Shown in pieces: positions 1 through 6,854 of a stretch of 8,287 bases of DNA (position 1 is the first letter of the stretch; each line of letters opens with the position of its first letter). The notes under the pieces were generated by a model. It searched no databases and was not told the DNA's origin. It saw only the letters and a list, made by a program, of their open reading frames with translations. Made by a program: the position numbers and the translations under genes. Source of the DNA: Candidatus Aegiribacteria sp. (GTDB lineage Bacteria; Fermentibacterota; Fermentibacteria; Fermentibacterales; JCC-6); assembly GCA_030600975.1 (NCBI GenBank), contig JAUVUL010000048.1, positions 1-8,287 on the forward strand, in the 5' to 3' direction.

Positions 1-125
1 ACCATGTCGGCACACGAGGTATTTGCCGGGTGAGTTACTTCTGCACCGCAATTGGGACAAACGCAAGTTTCAGGTCTGCTTGCCCTGGCATCGCCCTGGG
101 CTGTAAGCTCAAGTGGTTTGCCCAT
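1..125 (-). CDS. Zinc-ribbon-like small protein, N-terminal part (runs off left edge)
   Basis: Reading the minus strand from ATG at 125 gives 41 codons, open to the window edge, with a CVCPNCGAEVTHP motif about 20 residues in and a further Cys near the edge. A CxCPxCG knuckle followed by a short His-Pro linker is typical of small zinc-ribbon proteins in which a second CPxCG knuckle follows; that second knuckle would lie outside the window. The frame is open back to a stop at 213-215, and a GTG at 164 is another possible start. Neither start has a convincing Shine-Dalgarno sequence, so the 5' end is uncertain. Function is not known; metal binding is inferred from the cysteines only. The call rests on one motif in a short stretch, so a chance reading is possible. 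Confidence 0.42.
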   Translation of the reverse strand, partial: MGKPLELTAQGDARASRPETCVCPNCGAEVTHPANTSCADM

Positions 126-299
126 AGAAGGGGTGTAATCTCGTCTTCCTGAGGTCCTGCACACTAAAAGGAGAGGTGGTCGACGAATACTGTAAACTGA
201 AGAATCTGTTGTTTACCCGTCAGAAGGCAAGGGCGGAACTTATTCTGTTATTATTGAGCTGCTCTTGATTTTTGGTTATAGTCAATCAAAAGCTCTAAA

Positions 300-465
300 C
301 CGCAAATCTCACCAGCATTTTACTGCAGCGACGTATACAGATGCGTCATACTCGCACATCCGTCCTCGACGTACTGTAGAAGTACGCCTGCGGAGTCTGC
401 ACTCGCAAGCCTTGTATCCACCAGCATCTGCGACGTTTCGCTACGAAAGCTGGTGATCTATGCGG
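300..465. repeat. Multi-hairpin palindromic element
   Basis: This gene-free stretch is unusually rich in self-complementarity. Outer arms pair as CCGCA (300-304) with TGCGG (461-465) and CACCAGC (310-316) with GCTGGTG (449-455). Inside are GACGTAT/ATGCGTC (330-336/341-347, one G-T pair, loop ACAG), CGTACT/AGTACG (370-375/381-386, loop of 5), TGCG-AGT/ACT-CGCA (389-396/401-407, one bulged G, loop CTGC) and TTTCG/CGAAA (436-440/444-448, loop CTA). CACCAGCAT occurs twice in direct orientation (310-318 and 419-427), and either copy can pair with the single GCTGGTG. The fold is therefore a branched, cloverleaf-like cruciform or RNA. A REP/MITE-like mobile palindrome, a structured RNA or a recombination site are all possible. 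The pairings are seen directly; the class is inferred. Confidence 0.5.
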
Positions 466-499
466 GCTAATTGTTTTTAACGAGAGAAAAATCCGATTT

Positions 500-517
500 C
501 CTGCTGGTTTCAGCAGG
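500..517 (+). other. Perfect 7-bp hairpin in leader of the secreted-protein gene
   Basis: CCTGCTG (500-506) pairs perfectly with CAGCAGG (511-517) around a GTTT loop, 45 bases before the ATG at 563. The T-rich stretch that follows starts about ten bases downstream, so it is not a standard intrinsic terminator. It may be the end of the upstream palindromic element, a weak terminator, or a leader structure. Confidence 0.35.
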
Positions 518-562
518 CAGGTCAGCATTTGTTTTAGGCACCACAGTACAAGGAAATGTGAT

Positions 563-752
563 ATGCAATTGTTTGGAATACTACTTGTTTTTATCAGCTC
601 TGGTTCTGCTACCTTACCTGAAGAGGATTTGCTTACCGGTGTGAGCCTGATCACCAGCCAGGGAGAGTTGTATTTGGAAGGTGTTGCCGCCAACCCCCTG
701 TACGAGATCTACTTTCACATTCCGGTTCCCTACGAGTACCATCCTTTCAGCA
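563..752 (+). pseudogene. 5' fragment of secreted transglutaminase-like protein (signal peptide), out of frame with its body
   Basis: An ATG at 563 follows AGGA (551-554) at 8 bases and starts MQLFGILLVFISSGSA, a short signal peptide with a probable cleavage after SGSA near residue 16. About 45 mature residues follow, including PLYEIYFHIPVPYEY, which looks like the start of an extracellular beta domain. The frame then leaves the recognisable protein: the downstream body (HHW...YGWVRMDP) is read in the next frame, and continuation of this frame ends at 889 without family features. The switch must lie at about 735-755. This fragment and the next entry are inferred to be one original gene. A simple one-base change would explain the frame but not the missing first half of the transglutaminase domain, so an internal deletion is more likely. 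A compressed or misassembled read is the alternative. Confidence 0.55.
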
Positions 753-2057
753 TCAACCTACTGTCATCACTGGGCTATCGACTACTATATACCGAATTAC
801 GGGTGGGTGCGGATGGATCCAGCGCTTTATATTCATCCCCATCCTACAAATTGGGAGGTGGTGACACTGGTATGCAACCCGGAGGATGAGTTCCCGATCT
901 GGTTCCTTCGAGGATGTGAAGCCGCCTGGCACACCTCCGATCCCATCCTCCTGAGGGATCAACCCGATTGGACTTTGCATTCCGCAACATTCGAGAAATC
1001 CCTGGCTATATTGGACGATATAGCGCTTTATGCCAGAATTCTTACCGAGGATGTCTTTCAGCTCTACGCAGATATATGGAGTTTGCCCCTCTCCACCTCC
1101 GGGGAACAGCTCAGAAAGATGGCATACAACCAGCAGCAGAATGCCAGGGATTGCTTTCTTGCTAATGATTTTTCCGGGTATGTACAACACATGGAAAATG
1201 CTCTTGGTCTGTACAAGTCCATCGGCACACCCCAGACCGTAACAGTTTTCCAGGACGATTTCGAGTCCGGCTCAGGCGGTTGGACCCACGGCGGGACACA
1301 GGATGAATGGGAGCTGGGGACACCACAGTACGGTCCGTCACAACCCCACTCAGGCACCATGTGCTGGGGAACTGACCTTGACAGCGACTACGAGAGCAAT
1401 GCGGACAACTGGCTCCTTTCTCCACCGATAGATCTTTCTGATAGCTCCTCAGCGTTTCTGGATTTCTGGATCTGGAACTGGATTGAGGAATTCGACGATT
1501 GTGATCCCGTTGACAGGGTCTGCGTGGAGATCACCACAGAAGGCTCCCTATTCGAACCGATCTGCTCAGCTATGGCTGGTATCAACGAAGATCCGGAGAT
1601 ACCTGATGTGGGAGGTTGGTCCCATGTGGTTTTAGACATCCACCGGTTCACAGGAAACACCGTGCAGTTCAGATTCCGATTCAGCTCCAACTCCACCGAA
1701 AACCGGCCTGGTTCTTACATAGATGACGTTACCGTATACGAAAGACTTGCATCAGAGACTGGTATAGCTGCACCAGATCCAGTTGGAGTCATGTCCATAA
1801 CCTGCAGTCCAAATCCCTGCACGCAAATGGTATCAATAGATTTCATCCTGGGAATCGAGGTTCAGGCTGACCTTGCTATTTATGACTGCTCAGGCAGACT
1901 GGTAGCATCTTTCAAGAACGTTACACAAAACGGTAACGAATCGGTGACCTGGAACTGTACCAATGATCAAGGCAGACCTGTTCCCTCAGGTCTTTACTTC
2001 GTACATATTGAAGCAGGAGCCCGAAGCGCATCCACAAGGATGGTGGTATTGCCCTGA
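681..2057 (+). CDS. Secreted protein body: C-terminal half of transglutaminase-like domain, MAM-like domain, FlgD-like C-terminal tail (frameshifted gene)
   Basis: Only residues from about 27 of this 458-codon frame look authentic; the first 26 are probably an out-of-frame reading, because the signal peptide lies in the previous frame from 563. YCHHWAIDYYIPNYGWVRMDP (residues 27-47) matches the His and Asp part of a transglutaminase-like core (H29, D46), but the catalytic Cys that should lie upstream is absent from both frames. A helical segment (about 100-182) follows. Next comes a module at about 188-354 of the immune-inhibitor-A/MAM type (FQDDFESGSGGW, WELGTPQYGP, CWGTDLDSDY, YIDDVTVYE). 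A FlgD-like Ig tail (about 369-458: SPNPCTQMVSIDF, YDCSGRLV, GRPVPSGLYFVHIE) ends the protein. Such tails are commonly C-terminal secretion or anchoring domains in FCB bacteria. Export is inferred from this tail plus the upstream signal peptide. Without the Cys, transglutaminase or protease activity is unlikely. Confidence 0.75.
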   Translation: MLPPTPCTRSTFTFRFPTSTILSASTYCHHWAIDYYIPNYGWVRMDPALYIHPHPTNWEVVTLVCNPEDEFPIWFLRGCEAAWHTSDPILLRDQPDWTLHSATFEKSLAILDDIALYARILTEDVFQLYADIWSLPLSTSGEQLRKMAYNQQQNARDCFLANDFSGYVQHMENALGLYKSIGTPQTVTVFQDDFESGSGGWTHGGTQDEWELGTPQYGPSQPHSGTMCWGTDLDSDYESNADNWLLSPPIDLSDSSSAFLDFWIWNWIEEFDDCDPVDRVCVEITTEGSLFEPICSAMAGINEDPEIPDVGGWSHVVLDIHRFTGNTVQFRFRFSSNSTENRPGSYIDDVTVYERLASETGIAAPDPVGVMSITCSPNPCTQMVSIDFILGIEVQADLAIYDCSGRLVASFKNVTQNGNESVTWNCTNDQGRPVPSGLYFVHIEAGARSASTRMVVLP

Positions 2058-2080
2058 CAAACACTGAAAACAGCTTTCTC

Positions 2081-2134
2081 AGGAGAGGAGATGTCATGGA
2101 TGTATCTATGATACCTCAAATGTTCATCTTGTGA
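2081..2134 (+). pseudogene. Orphan ribosome-binding site with 12-codon start
   Basis: Twenty-four bases after the stop of the secreted-protein gene, AGGAGAGGAG (2081-2090) stands 5 bases before ATG 2096. The frame gives MDVSMIPQMFIL and then TGA at 2132-2134. The signal is strong enough to start a co-transcribed second gene, but the frame closes just where it enters the 3' end of the VapC remnant on the other strand. A truncated downstream gene is inferred; chance is possible. Confidence 0.25.
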
Positions 2135-2530
2135 TTAAGTTTAATTCTGTTGATCTGAAAGAAACTCTGTGCACCTACACGGAAATCGCCGGTGTTGTGA
2201 GTAACTAATATGGCATTGCTGGCAAATGCTGTTTCGACAACGAGGGTGTCATACGGCCCGATTTGTTGACCTTTTCTTTCAAGAGCTGCCCTGATTCCCG
2301 CAGAGACCCCGGCTTCCCGTACTCCGAAAGGCAGAACAGTAATGCGTGATATTAATGCTTCCAGCTGTTTCTTCTTCTGGGGTTATTCGATTTCGTAATT
2401 CCCATATCAAGCTCATAAAGGACAACGGAAGGAATTGAAATATCCTCAGGCAACTTATCCAATAACCTTTGTGCTACATTACACTTATCCTTGAAAAGCA
2501 GATAACTGTGTTGGTGTCTGGAACATACAT
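2116..2530 (-). pseudogene. vapC: VapC-family PIN-domain toxin, broken by two one-base lesions
   Basis: Three overlapping minus-strand frames together spell one complete VapC. Frame one starts ATG 2530: MYVPDTNTVICF. Frame two continues FKDKCNVAQRLL...SIPSVVLYELDMGITKSNNP. Frame three continues KKQLEALISRITVLPFG...GPYDTLVVETAF...THNTGDF and ends at TGA 2116. Adding one base in the A-run at 2494-2497 and one in the triplet run at 2368-2378 gives 138 residues, a normal VapC length, with all four PIN-domain acidic residues (D5, E40, D95, D116). VapC toxins are Mg-dependent ribonucleases, usually paired with a VapB antitoxin encoded just upstream. I could not recognise a VapB upstream (2531-2700 read on the minus strand), so this is an orphan. 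A continuous 82-codon frame (2352-2600) covers the middle third, but its N-terminal part is not the true VapC start. Both lesions lie in short repeats, so sequencing error is a real alternative to gene decay. Confidence 0.8.
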
Positions 2531-2616
2531 TGATACATCTTTTCTCGTTGAGAATCAGGTGCATCAGATGATCGGATTGCCTCCTGTGTTGGGAAATCAT
2601 CTCTCCAGCAATCGCA

Positions 2617-3018
2617 ATGGTGACAACATCCTTTAGTCATTCTGTATGGTTACCTGCTCTATTTTTGACCTCATTTTTCTCGTTAATCTCCATCTTGATT
2701 CCGACAGGCTCAACTCTATTACGGAATTATCCCAATCTATTCAATACGCAAACAACAATAGAGTATCAACTGCCGATAGATACCCGTATAATCCTCAATA
2801 TCTATGATATACATGGACGAAAGATACGAACACTAATCAACGAAAATCAATGTGCTGGTGATTATTCCATGATTTGGGATGGGGAAGACGATCATGGTAA
2901 TAGTACACGTACGGGTGTGTATTAATATAGGCTGAAATCAGAAGATGGTTATACAAGATCAGGGAAACTGCTTCTTACAAGATACGAACCCTATTTGGCC
3001 AACGGGCCTTCAACGTGA
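2617..3018 (+). pseudogene. FlgD-like/T9SS-style C-terminal tail fragment with in-frame stop
   Basis: From about 2707 the frame reads STLLRNYPNLFNTQTTIEYQLP, then ILNIYDIHGRKIRTL, AGDYSMIWDGEDDHGN and TRTGVY, the standard order of a FlgD-like Ig sorting or anchoring domain. TAA at 2923-2925 interrupts it exactly inside the usual GVYYYRL strand. The same frame then resumes YRLKSEDGYTRSGKLLLTRYE and stops at TGA 3016-3018, which would be the natural protein end. The first 30 codons from ATG 2617 are hydrophobic and do not match the domain, so that ATG is probably not a real start. The rest of the secreted protein is not in the window: this is a detached 3' end. Base composition is visibly AT-richer than either neighbour. 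Its last 9 bases overlap the end of the convergent WG-repeat gene. Confidence 0.7.
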
Positions 3019-4758
3019 CGGATATTTCACCCATATCCATTCAGCCCCGAACCCGGATACTTCTTCAAGCTCCGGTCCCACCAACACCCTTCCGTCCACC
3101 CGCAATAGCCCGTATCTTCCGCCCAGGCGGATCCACGATACTCCGTTGTCGGCAAAGTAACTGGCCTCATCCAGCTCCACATTCAACCTGGCAACCATCT
3201 TCCCGTCATTATTGATGATCTTGGGTTGGAAACTGGAATCCTTGATCAGGGCGTGACCATGTCCAAAGCCATAGGCTGCCGAAAACTGAGGTCGAATGGC
3301 CCATTGCCCATGAACGTTGAGGTACCCCCACAATCCATTATCGGCTTCTTTGACCGGGATAAGACCTTCCCCCATTCTTCCAATTTCAGGATAACAAGGC
3401 TCCACCACCACCTGCCCCTGATGGCCCATAATGCCCCTCATCCCCCCATCAGAAACCTTGAAAACTTCACCCATTGGCTCGATACTGGTAAATCGAGGTA
3501 AAACCACCTGGTTACCCCGGGTGTCTACCACACCCCAACGACCGTCTTTCATCACCCTGGCAAACCCGCCGAAGAAATAATCCACCCGTTGGTAAATGGG
3601 CTTGACCGCCCAGCCACCCTCCAGATCCAGGTGACCCCACTTCCCGTTTTTCATGGCGGGAGCATACCCCTGATGAAAGTGTCCCGCCACTTCCAGATCC
3701 AACGGAATGATAAGCCCGCCCGACGTGTCGATGAATCCTATGGGGCCGCTTATATCATGGCAGACCAGGGCTCTCCCTGAAGAGAACGAGTGCGCAAGGG
3801 CAAAGTCGATCTCGATGACCCTCTGGCCCTGGGAATCCACATATCCTCGGAACTGCTCATCCTCCACCAGAGCGAGCCCTTCGAACATGTGGTCGGCCTT
3901 GATATACACCGGCTCGATGACCCAGCTTCCGTCGGCGGCAATGAAGCCGTACCGGCGCTCCTCGTTGCTCTTGACCCGCGCCAGGCCCTCCTGAAAATCC
4001 GCAGCAGAGTGGAAACGGGGCGATACGACCTCTGTCCCATTGGTATCCAAATATCCCCAAAACCACTCGCGCCGAAAGGCCACGCGGTCATGGCTAAGCA
4101 TTCCAGCAGCCTCGAAGGCCGGCTCTATCAGCCAGTGGCCATCCGGTGCCATGAATCCGACCTTGCCTGCCACTCGTTTCAACCAGTGCGTCTGGCCAGC
4201 GCCGGCGACCCAGATCGAATAGGCCTCAGTGATATATTGCAGATCCGAATCCTGAAGCGCTTCCTTTTGCTCGTCGGTGGGATCCGGGCTTCCTTCTGCG
4301 CCGAAATCTGTCAGGGTCACTTGATTCGGGGAAACCGAGAGCCAGTAGAAGACCATCTCATCCACAAGTTCCGTGTCGGCGACGAATGCCGCCGTCCCGG
4401 TGCCTTCGTGAGCGCAGGCTGCCGCACAGAGCCGAGCCAGGGGCTCGAACCACACAGAAAACTCATCGAAACCATCCAGGTAGCACGAAAGCTCAAACAC
4501 ACCTTTTCCGGGTTGACCTTCCACGACGGCGAACAGGTCGCCTTCAGCATGGGCTTTGCGAATCAGAGCCAGCAGGCTTGAAACCCGTGCTTGAGGATCA
4601 AGCTGGGTGTCCATAAGCTCACTGTCCAGTTGGTCCACAAGCACCTCGAGATTGTCGGCGAGGTTGAGAGGCTCGCCTGTAAGGCATTGTTTTTCCCATC
4701 GTCCCAGTCCTCCCCGAGGAAACTTAAGCCTGATTGAAACAAAGACTCCGCTGCCCAA
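3010..4758 (-). CDS. WG-repeat protein
   Basis: The 582-residue product has no signal peptide or membrane segment and is probably cytosolic. Residues about 200-582 are some 11 tandem WG-type repeats of 33-38 residues, each built like WGYLDTNG.EVV.P.F..A..F.EGLARV. Clear copies begin near 200, 234, 270, 304, 340, 374, 408, 441, 477 and 549; the unit near 511 is degenerate. WG repeats form small beta units; their molecular role is generally unknown. Residues 1-195 are a different, mixed alpha/beta region (FELSCYLDGFDEF, TELVDEMVFYWLSVSPNQ) that I do not recognise. The start is TTG 4758, chosen because AAGGAGGG (4763-4770) lies 4 bases upstream with no better ATG. A likely promoter lies at 4903-4930. 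The gene appears GC-richer than its neighbours, which may indicate transfer. Its 3' end overlaps the remnant on the opposite strand by 9 bases. Confidence 0.88.
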   Translation of the reverse strand: MGSGVFVSIRLKFPRGGLGRWEKQCLTGEPLNLADNLEVLVDQLDSELMDTQLDPQARVSSLLALIRKAHAEGDLFAVVEGQPGKGVFELSCYLDGFDEFSVWFEPLARLCAAACAHEGTGTAAFVADTELVDEMVFYWLSVSPNQVTLTDFGAEGSPDPTDEQKEALQDSDLQYITEAYSIWVAGAGQTHWLKRVAGKVGFMAPDGHWLIEPAFEAAGMLSHDRVAFRREWFWGYLDTNGTEVVSPRFHSAADFQEGLARVKSNEERRYGFIAADGSWVIEPVYIKADHMFEGLALVEDEQFRGYVDSQGQRVIEIDFALAHSFSSGRALVCHDISGPIGFIDTSGGLIIPLDLEVAGHFHQGYAPAMKNGKWGHLDLEGGWAVKPIYQRVDYFFGGFARVMKDGRWGVVDTRGNQVVLPRFTSIEPMGEVFKVSDGGMRGIMGHQGQVVVEPCYPEIGRMGEGLIPVKEADNGLWGYLNVHGQWAIRPQFSAAYGFGHGHALIKDSSFQPKIINNDGKMVARLNVELDEASYFADNGVSWIRLGGRYGLLRVDGRVLVGPELEEVSGFGAEWIWVKYPSR

Positions 4759-4762
4759 GATA

Positions 4763-4770
4763 CCCTCCTT
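4763..4770 (-). promoter_or_regulatory. Ribosome-binding site fixing the TTG start of the WG-repeat gene
   Basis: On the minus strand AAGGAGGG precedes TTG (4758-4756) by 4 bases. It is the strongest Shine-Dalgarno match for any intact gene in the window and decides the non-ATG start. Confidence 0.75.
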
Positions 4771-4902
4771 CGAATTCTGCCACCGCTACTTATTTCAGAG
4801 ATAGAAGACGAAACCTCCGAACCCTGGCCCTGGGGGTACCGCCTTTATGCACCGGGGAGATTGGAAGTGCCAGAAATGGATCAGTAGAGATCGATGCAAC
4901 CA

Positions 4903-4930
4903 ATTATATTAATCAGTGTATTCACTTCAA
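4903..4930 (-). promoter_or_regulatory. Sigma-70-type promoter for the WG-repeat gene
   Basis: On the minus strand TTGAAG (4930-4925) is followed after 16 bases by a perfect TATAAT (4908-4903). Transcription would start near 4896, leaving a leader of about 138 bases before the TTG start. It lies in the gap between the HD-GYP and WG-repeat genes, so the latter can be transcribed alone. Confidence 0.5.
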
Positions 4931-5006
4931 ATAGAATGAATTTCTCCAGGTCGAAATAAGTATCTCTTTCCGATAGACCTTAGTACCACATTTTGTGGAA
5001 TTGTAA

Positions 5007-6854
5007 TCATTGCGATTCGGGAACGGGTAAATGTGTCATTCTCTTCTTCACCATTGATATCTCCGGGACCTTTTTGATCTTTTCGAAAAGCTTCAGGGCC
5101 TTCCGGTAGTTCTTCGATGATACGGCGGGATCAGTCTCCTCGCAGGCCCAGCCGAGACAATAATAACATTCGGCTTCGATGAATTCATTGATATCATCCC
5201 TTGACAGTATCTCCTCGATCTCCTGTACGATATTACTGCTCTCTTCCGTCTCGAGTTCATACAGCCACTTCACCACGTAATACCTGTATAGATCGCCCTT
5301 CTTCTTTGAATGAGCCTTCAGTTCGTCTGCCATATTCAGATAGTTGTGGGCATTCGCGAAATTCCCCTCTTCCAGGTATATCTGCACCAGTACCAGGGAA
5401 GTAAGGAACATACCGTACTTATCTTCCCTTTCAGCATTCGTCCTGTAGCTGTTGACGGCTCGAATCTTTGCATCTTTCGTTCTACCCATCTTGAGAAAAG
5501 CTTTCGCGCTCCCCAGGAGGCTCATTGCCCTGCCCTTCAGATCACCTCTTATCGATTTTATACTGATGGAGTTATTATGGTATCTGATGGACTGGGAATA
5601 TTCACCAAGATCATACATTATATCCCCCATGATACTGTAACCTTTTGCCTGGAGCATTATTATGTCGTTGAATATCTCTCTCTTCCTCTCGATTGCGATC
5701 AGAAGTGTATCGCTATTCAGAAGTTCCTTATCTGTCTTACTATTATAAAACATAGTATCCAGTAGTTCGATAATATGTATTGCCTCGTCTAATTCCCTTG
5801 TTTTCCAGAAGTAAATGAGGGCACCGAAATAGGCCCGCATAAGGTCCAAATTACTAATTCTGTCGCTGTGCTTCAGGAACCATTGATAATTTTCGTACAG
5901 AGCATTGAGCCGACCCATGTAGTATTCCGAGAATGCAATTTCAGTTCTGATTCGGTTGTAGTATTCTCCATGAATCCTGGCGCCGTTTTTCAGGATCTTG
6001 ATCGCCTTGGCCGGATTCCAGAGGATATTCTCGATGAGACCTATCATCAGATAGACCTTGTCGATGTCATCTCCCTTGTACCTGTTCAGGGAACTGTTGA
6101 ACATGCGGAGTGCCTTCGACGGGAATTTGTATAGATTGTAAATGCCTCTGCAGTAATCGATGATGCCGTTGTCGTACAATTCCTGCAGGATATCGGTGAT
6201 TCTCCCGTCAAATTTGGTGCCTTTGCCTCTTGCGATGAGTTCCAGGGCTTCTTCATCAGTATAATTGCTTTCTCTGTAGACCCTGAGGGACGTCAGGGCA
6301 TCGAAGACATCGGCCACGGAAATGATTTTTGCCAGTTCGGATATTGCATCACCTTTCAGTTTATCCGGATAACCATTTCCGTCGAGAAACTCGTGGTGCG
6401 ATCTGATGGCCTCGGTAACCGATTCTATCATCGGATGGCGCCCGAGCAGATCCTCCGAGTATATCGAGTGTCTTTCAATCTCGCTTCGCTCTTCTGGAGT
6501 AAGACCGCTGCTCTTCTTCAGGATGCTGTCTTTTATCTTCACTTTCCCGATGTCGTGAAGTTTCGCGGCCAGGGAGAGGGCTGCCAGTTCCTTTTCGGAC
6601 AAACCCAGCTCCCTGCCGATTTCCACGGAGAAAAGCCTGACTCTTTCGGAATGGCCTTCCGTGTAAGCATCCTTAGCATCGATTATCTCGGAGAGGATAT
6701 TAGTTGTAATGAAAAACAGCTCGCTTACGGTCCTCAGATTCTCCTCGGCTATGTTTTCGCTGACCGTTTGTGAATACTGTTCCATACTGCCCACATTCAG
6801 CTTTTCAGGAACCGGAGGGCAGACAACCTTCCGTAGCGATATTAATCCCGCCAC
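5007..6854 (-). CDS. HD-GYP domain phosphodiesterase with C-terminal TPR-like helical region
   Basis: The 615-residue product has an HD-GYP domain at about 45-235 with the expected landmarks: GHSERV (H68), LHDIGKVKI (H100, D101, K104), ERHS (H129), HHEFLDGNGYP (H153, H154, D158, GYP 161-163) and VADVFDALTS (D182). HD-GYP enzymes hydrolyse cyclic di-GMP at a metal centre, and the ligands visible here look intact. Residues about 240-600 are helical and TPR-like, clearest at 400-530 (GDIMYDLGEYSQSIRYH, AKAFLKMGRTKDA, VQIYLEEGNFANAHNYL) and 559-594. They probably bind a protein partner. There is no receiver, PAS or membrane segment. The start is uncertain: GTG 6854 gives the longest frame but has no good SD, ATG 6785 (residue 24) is a plausible internal start, and the best SD/ATG pair (6881-6885, ATG 6873) is in another frame. 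No strong terminator follows the stop. Confidence 0.9.
   Translation of the reverse strand: MAGLISLRKVVCPPVPEKLNVGSMEQYSQTVSENIAEENLRTVSELFFITTNILSEIIDAKDAYTEGHSERVRLFSVEIGRELGLSEKELAALSLAAKLHDIGKVKIKDSILKKSSGLTPEERSEIERHSIYSEDLLGRHPMIESVTEAIRSHHEFLDGNGYPDKLKGDAISELAKIISVADVFDALTSLRVYRESNYTDEEALELIARGKGTKFDGRITDILQELYDNGIIDYCRGIYNLYKFPSKALRMFNSSLNRYKGDDIDKVYLMIGLIENILWNPAKAIKILKNGARIHGEYYNRIRTEIAFSEYYMGRLNALYENYQWFLKHSDRISNLDLMRAYFGALIYFWKTRELDEAIHIIELLDTMFYNSKTDKELLNSDTLLIAIERKREIFNDIIMLQAKGYSIMGDIMYDLGEYSQSIRYHNNSISIKSIRGDLKGRAMSLLGSAKAFLKMGRTKDAKIRAVNSYRTNAEREDKYGMFLTSLVLVQIYLEEGNFANAHNYLNMADELKAHSKKKGDLYRYYVVKWLYELETEESSNIVQEIEEILSRDDINEFIEAECYYCLGWACEETDPAVSSKNYRKALKLFEKIKKVPEISMVKKRMTHLPVPESQ

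Noticed and set aside
166..268. AAAAGGAGAGG followed by GTG 176 and a 30-codon frame
   Set aside because: The SD-like stretch is only 2 bases from the GTG, and the short product resembles nothing; probably chance.
300..465. Integron attC site
   Set aside because: I could not find the paired RYYYAAC and GTTRRRY core sites at the ends, and no integrase or cassette array is present.
346..693. Minus-strand open frame of 115 codons, and a 63-codon plus-strand frame at 265-456
   Set aside because: Both cross the palindromic hairpin cluster, lack ribosome-binding sites and show no protein-like composition; the minus frame also overlaps the signal-peptide fragment.
2352..2600. Minus-strand 82-codon frame taken as an intact small protein
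   Set aside because: Only its middle matches VapC; the DTN start motif and the C-terminal half are in the other two frames, so it is part of a broken gene rather than a gene of its own.
2531..2700. VapB antitoxin upstream of VapC
   Set aside because: All three minus frames were read; none gives a ribbon-helix-helix or AbrB-like pattern, and a 53-codon frame starting MTKGCCHHCDC has no antitoxin features.
3790..4581. Long plus-strand open frame (263 codons)
   Set aside because: It lies wholly inside the minus-strand WG-repeat gene, whose repeat structure proves the coding strand; the plus-strand translation has no domain pattern.
4986..4998. CCACA-TTT-TGTGG hairpin after the HD-GYP stop as a terminator
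   Set aside because: The stem is only 5 bp, AT-rich around it, and has no T-run on the minus strand, so it is too weak to call.
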